Assembly: GCA_964019415.1 (NCBI GenBank)
Contig: OZ025889.1
Span: 1,446,001-1,510,000 of the forward strand
Reading direction: 5' to 3'
Length of the DNA: 64,000 nt
Source: Ianthella basta
Taxonomy: Eukaryota; Porifera; Demospongiae; Verongiida; Ianthellidae
A program made the translations under genes and the position numbers. Each line of letters opens with the position of its first letter. Position 1 is the first letter of the stretch. A model generated the notes under the pieces. The model ran no database searches and was not told the DNA's origin. It saw only the letters and a list, made by a program, of their open reading frames with translations. Shown in pieces: positions 63,643 through 64,000 of this stretch.

Positions 63643-64000
63643 CTGTAGAGCGCGCAAGTGGGAAACACACCCCCAACACACAGCACATCATGCATGAGCA
63701 CACTGTACTACACATGGATAGACACAAACACAGACACTCACACAATGGTCAAAACAACAGCCACTCAATTTCCAAACATTTTCTTAGAACGACTATACAT
63801 AATTCCACACGGACAGCAAGTGTGTGTACAAATGACAAATTAAACTCAACAGTGCTAAGTTAACAGGACAATTCTGACCTCTGCTACACATACATACATA
63901 TACTGTATACTGTGTACATTACAGTGCATTGATACATACATATATACTGTACATTACAGTGCATTGATGTACGTACATACACTGTATATGCTGTACATTA
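63643..64000. other. Intron of the ALMS-motif gene to the window edge
   Basis: No further exon recognised. A short duplication, ACATTACAGTGCATTGAT, occurs near 63918 and 63953. Confidence 0.5.

Overview
The window reads as nuclear DNA from an animal, or possibly a close holozoan relative. The evidence is intron-dense protein genes with GT-AG introns, orthologues of animal or ciliary genes (NUBP2, PARL, IQCG/DRC9, an ALMS-motif protein), many palindromic MITE-like elements, a decayed Ty3-type LTR retrotransposon and abundant (CA)n/(GT)n tracts. The compact layout (head-to-head gene pairs, mostly short introns) together with intronless genes of bacterial-type families suggests an early-branching aquatic invertebrate such as a sponge. 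The species cannot be proved from the sequence alone.

Layout, left to right. 143-4929 (-): a multi-pass membrane protein of unknown family. It is head-to-head with 5056-10469 (+), a 13-exon secreted or lysosomal C45/acid-ceramidase-like Ntn hydrolase. 11472-14200: a decayed LTR retrotransposon whose missing protease/reverse-transcriptase region is occupied by a MITE. 14395-16122 (+): an intronless HMGL-like (DRE-TIM metallolyase) protein. 16.1-18.7 kb: intergenic, with MITEs. 18702-22576 (-): NUBP2, nine coding exons, sharing a 93-bp bidirectional promoter with 22670-27109 (+), a coiled-coil protein. 28.7-42.0 kb: six intronless methyltransferase genes of the CmcI/rhamnosyl-O-methyltransferase type, with a seventh, frameshifted copy at 53.7 kb. 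Part of the array is a very recent ~4.32-kb tandem duplication. 43342-48044 (-): IQCG/DRC9, 11 exons, with an RFX X-box upstream. 49543-53557 (-): PARL, head-to-head with the seventh methyltransferase copy. 55272 to beyond the right edge (-): a large ALMS-motif protein whose 5' part is outside the window.

There is no operon logic; these are separate nuclear genes. Three themes stand out. One is cilium/centriole biology: IQCG and the ALMS-motif gene. Another is mitochondrial and cytosolic housekeeping: PARL and NUBP2. The third, and least ordinary, is a local expansion of intronless bacterial-type enzymes. That expansion is still changing, by tandem duplication, by a TA-targeted element inserted between promoter and start codon, by a 5'-truncated copy and by a frameshifted copy. 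Exon boundaries were placed by hand from GT/AG sites, reading-frame phase and recalled family sequences. In the resolved models the phases add up exactly.
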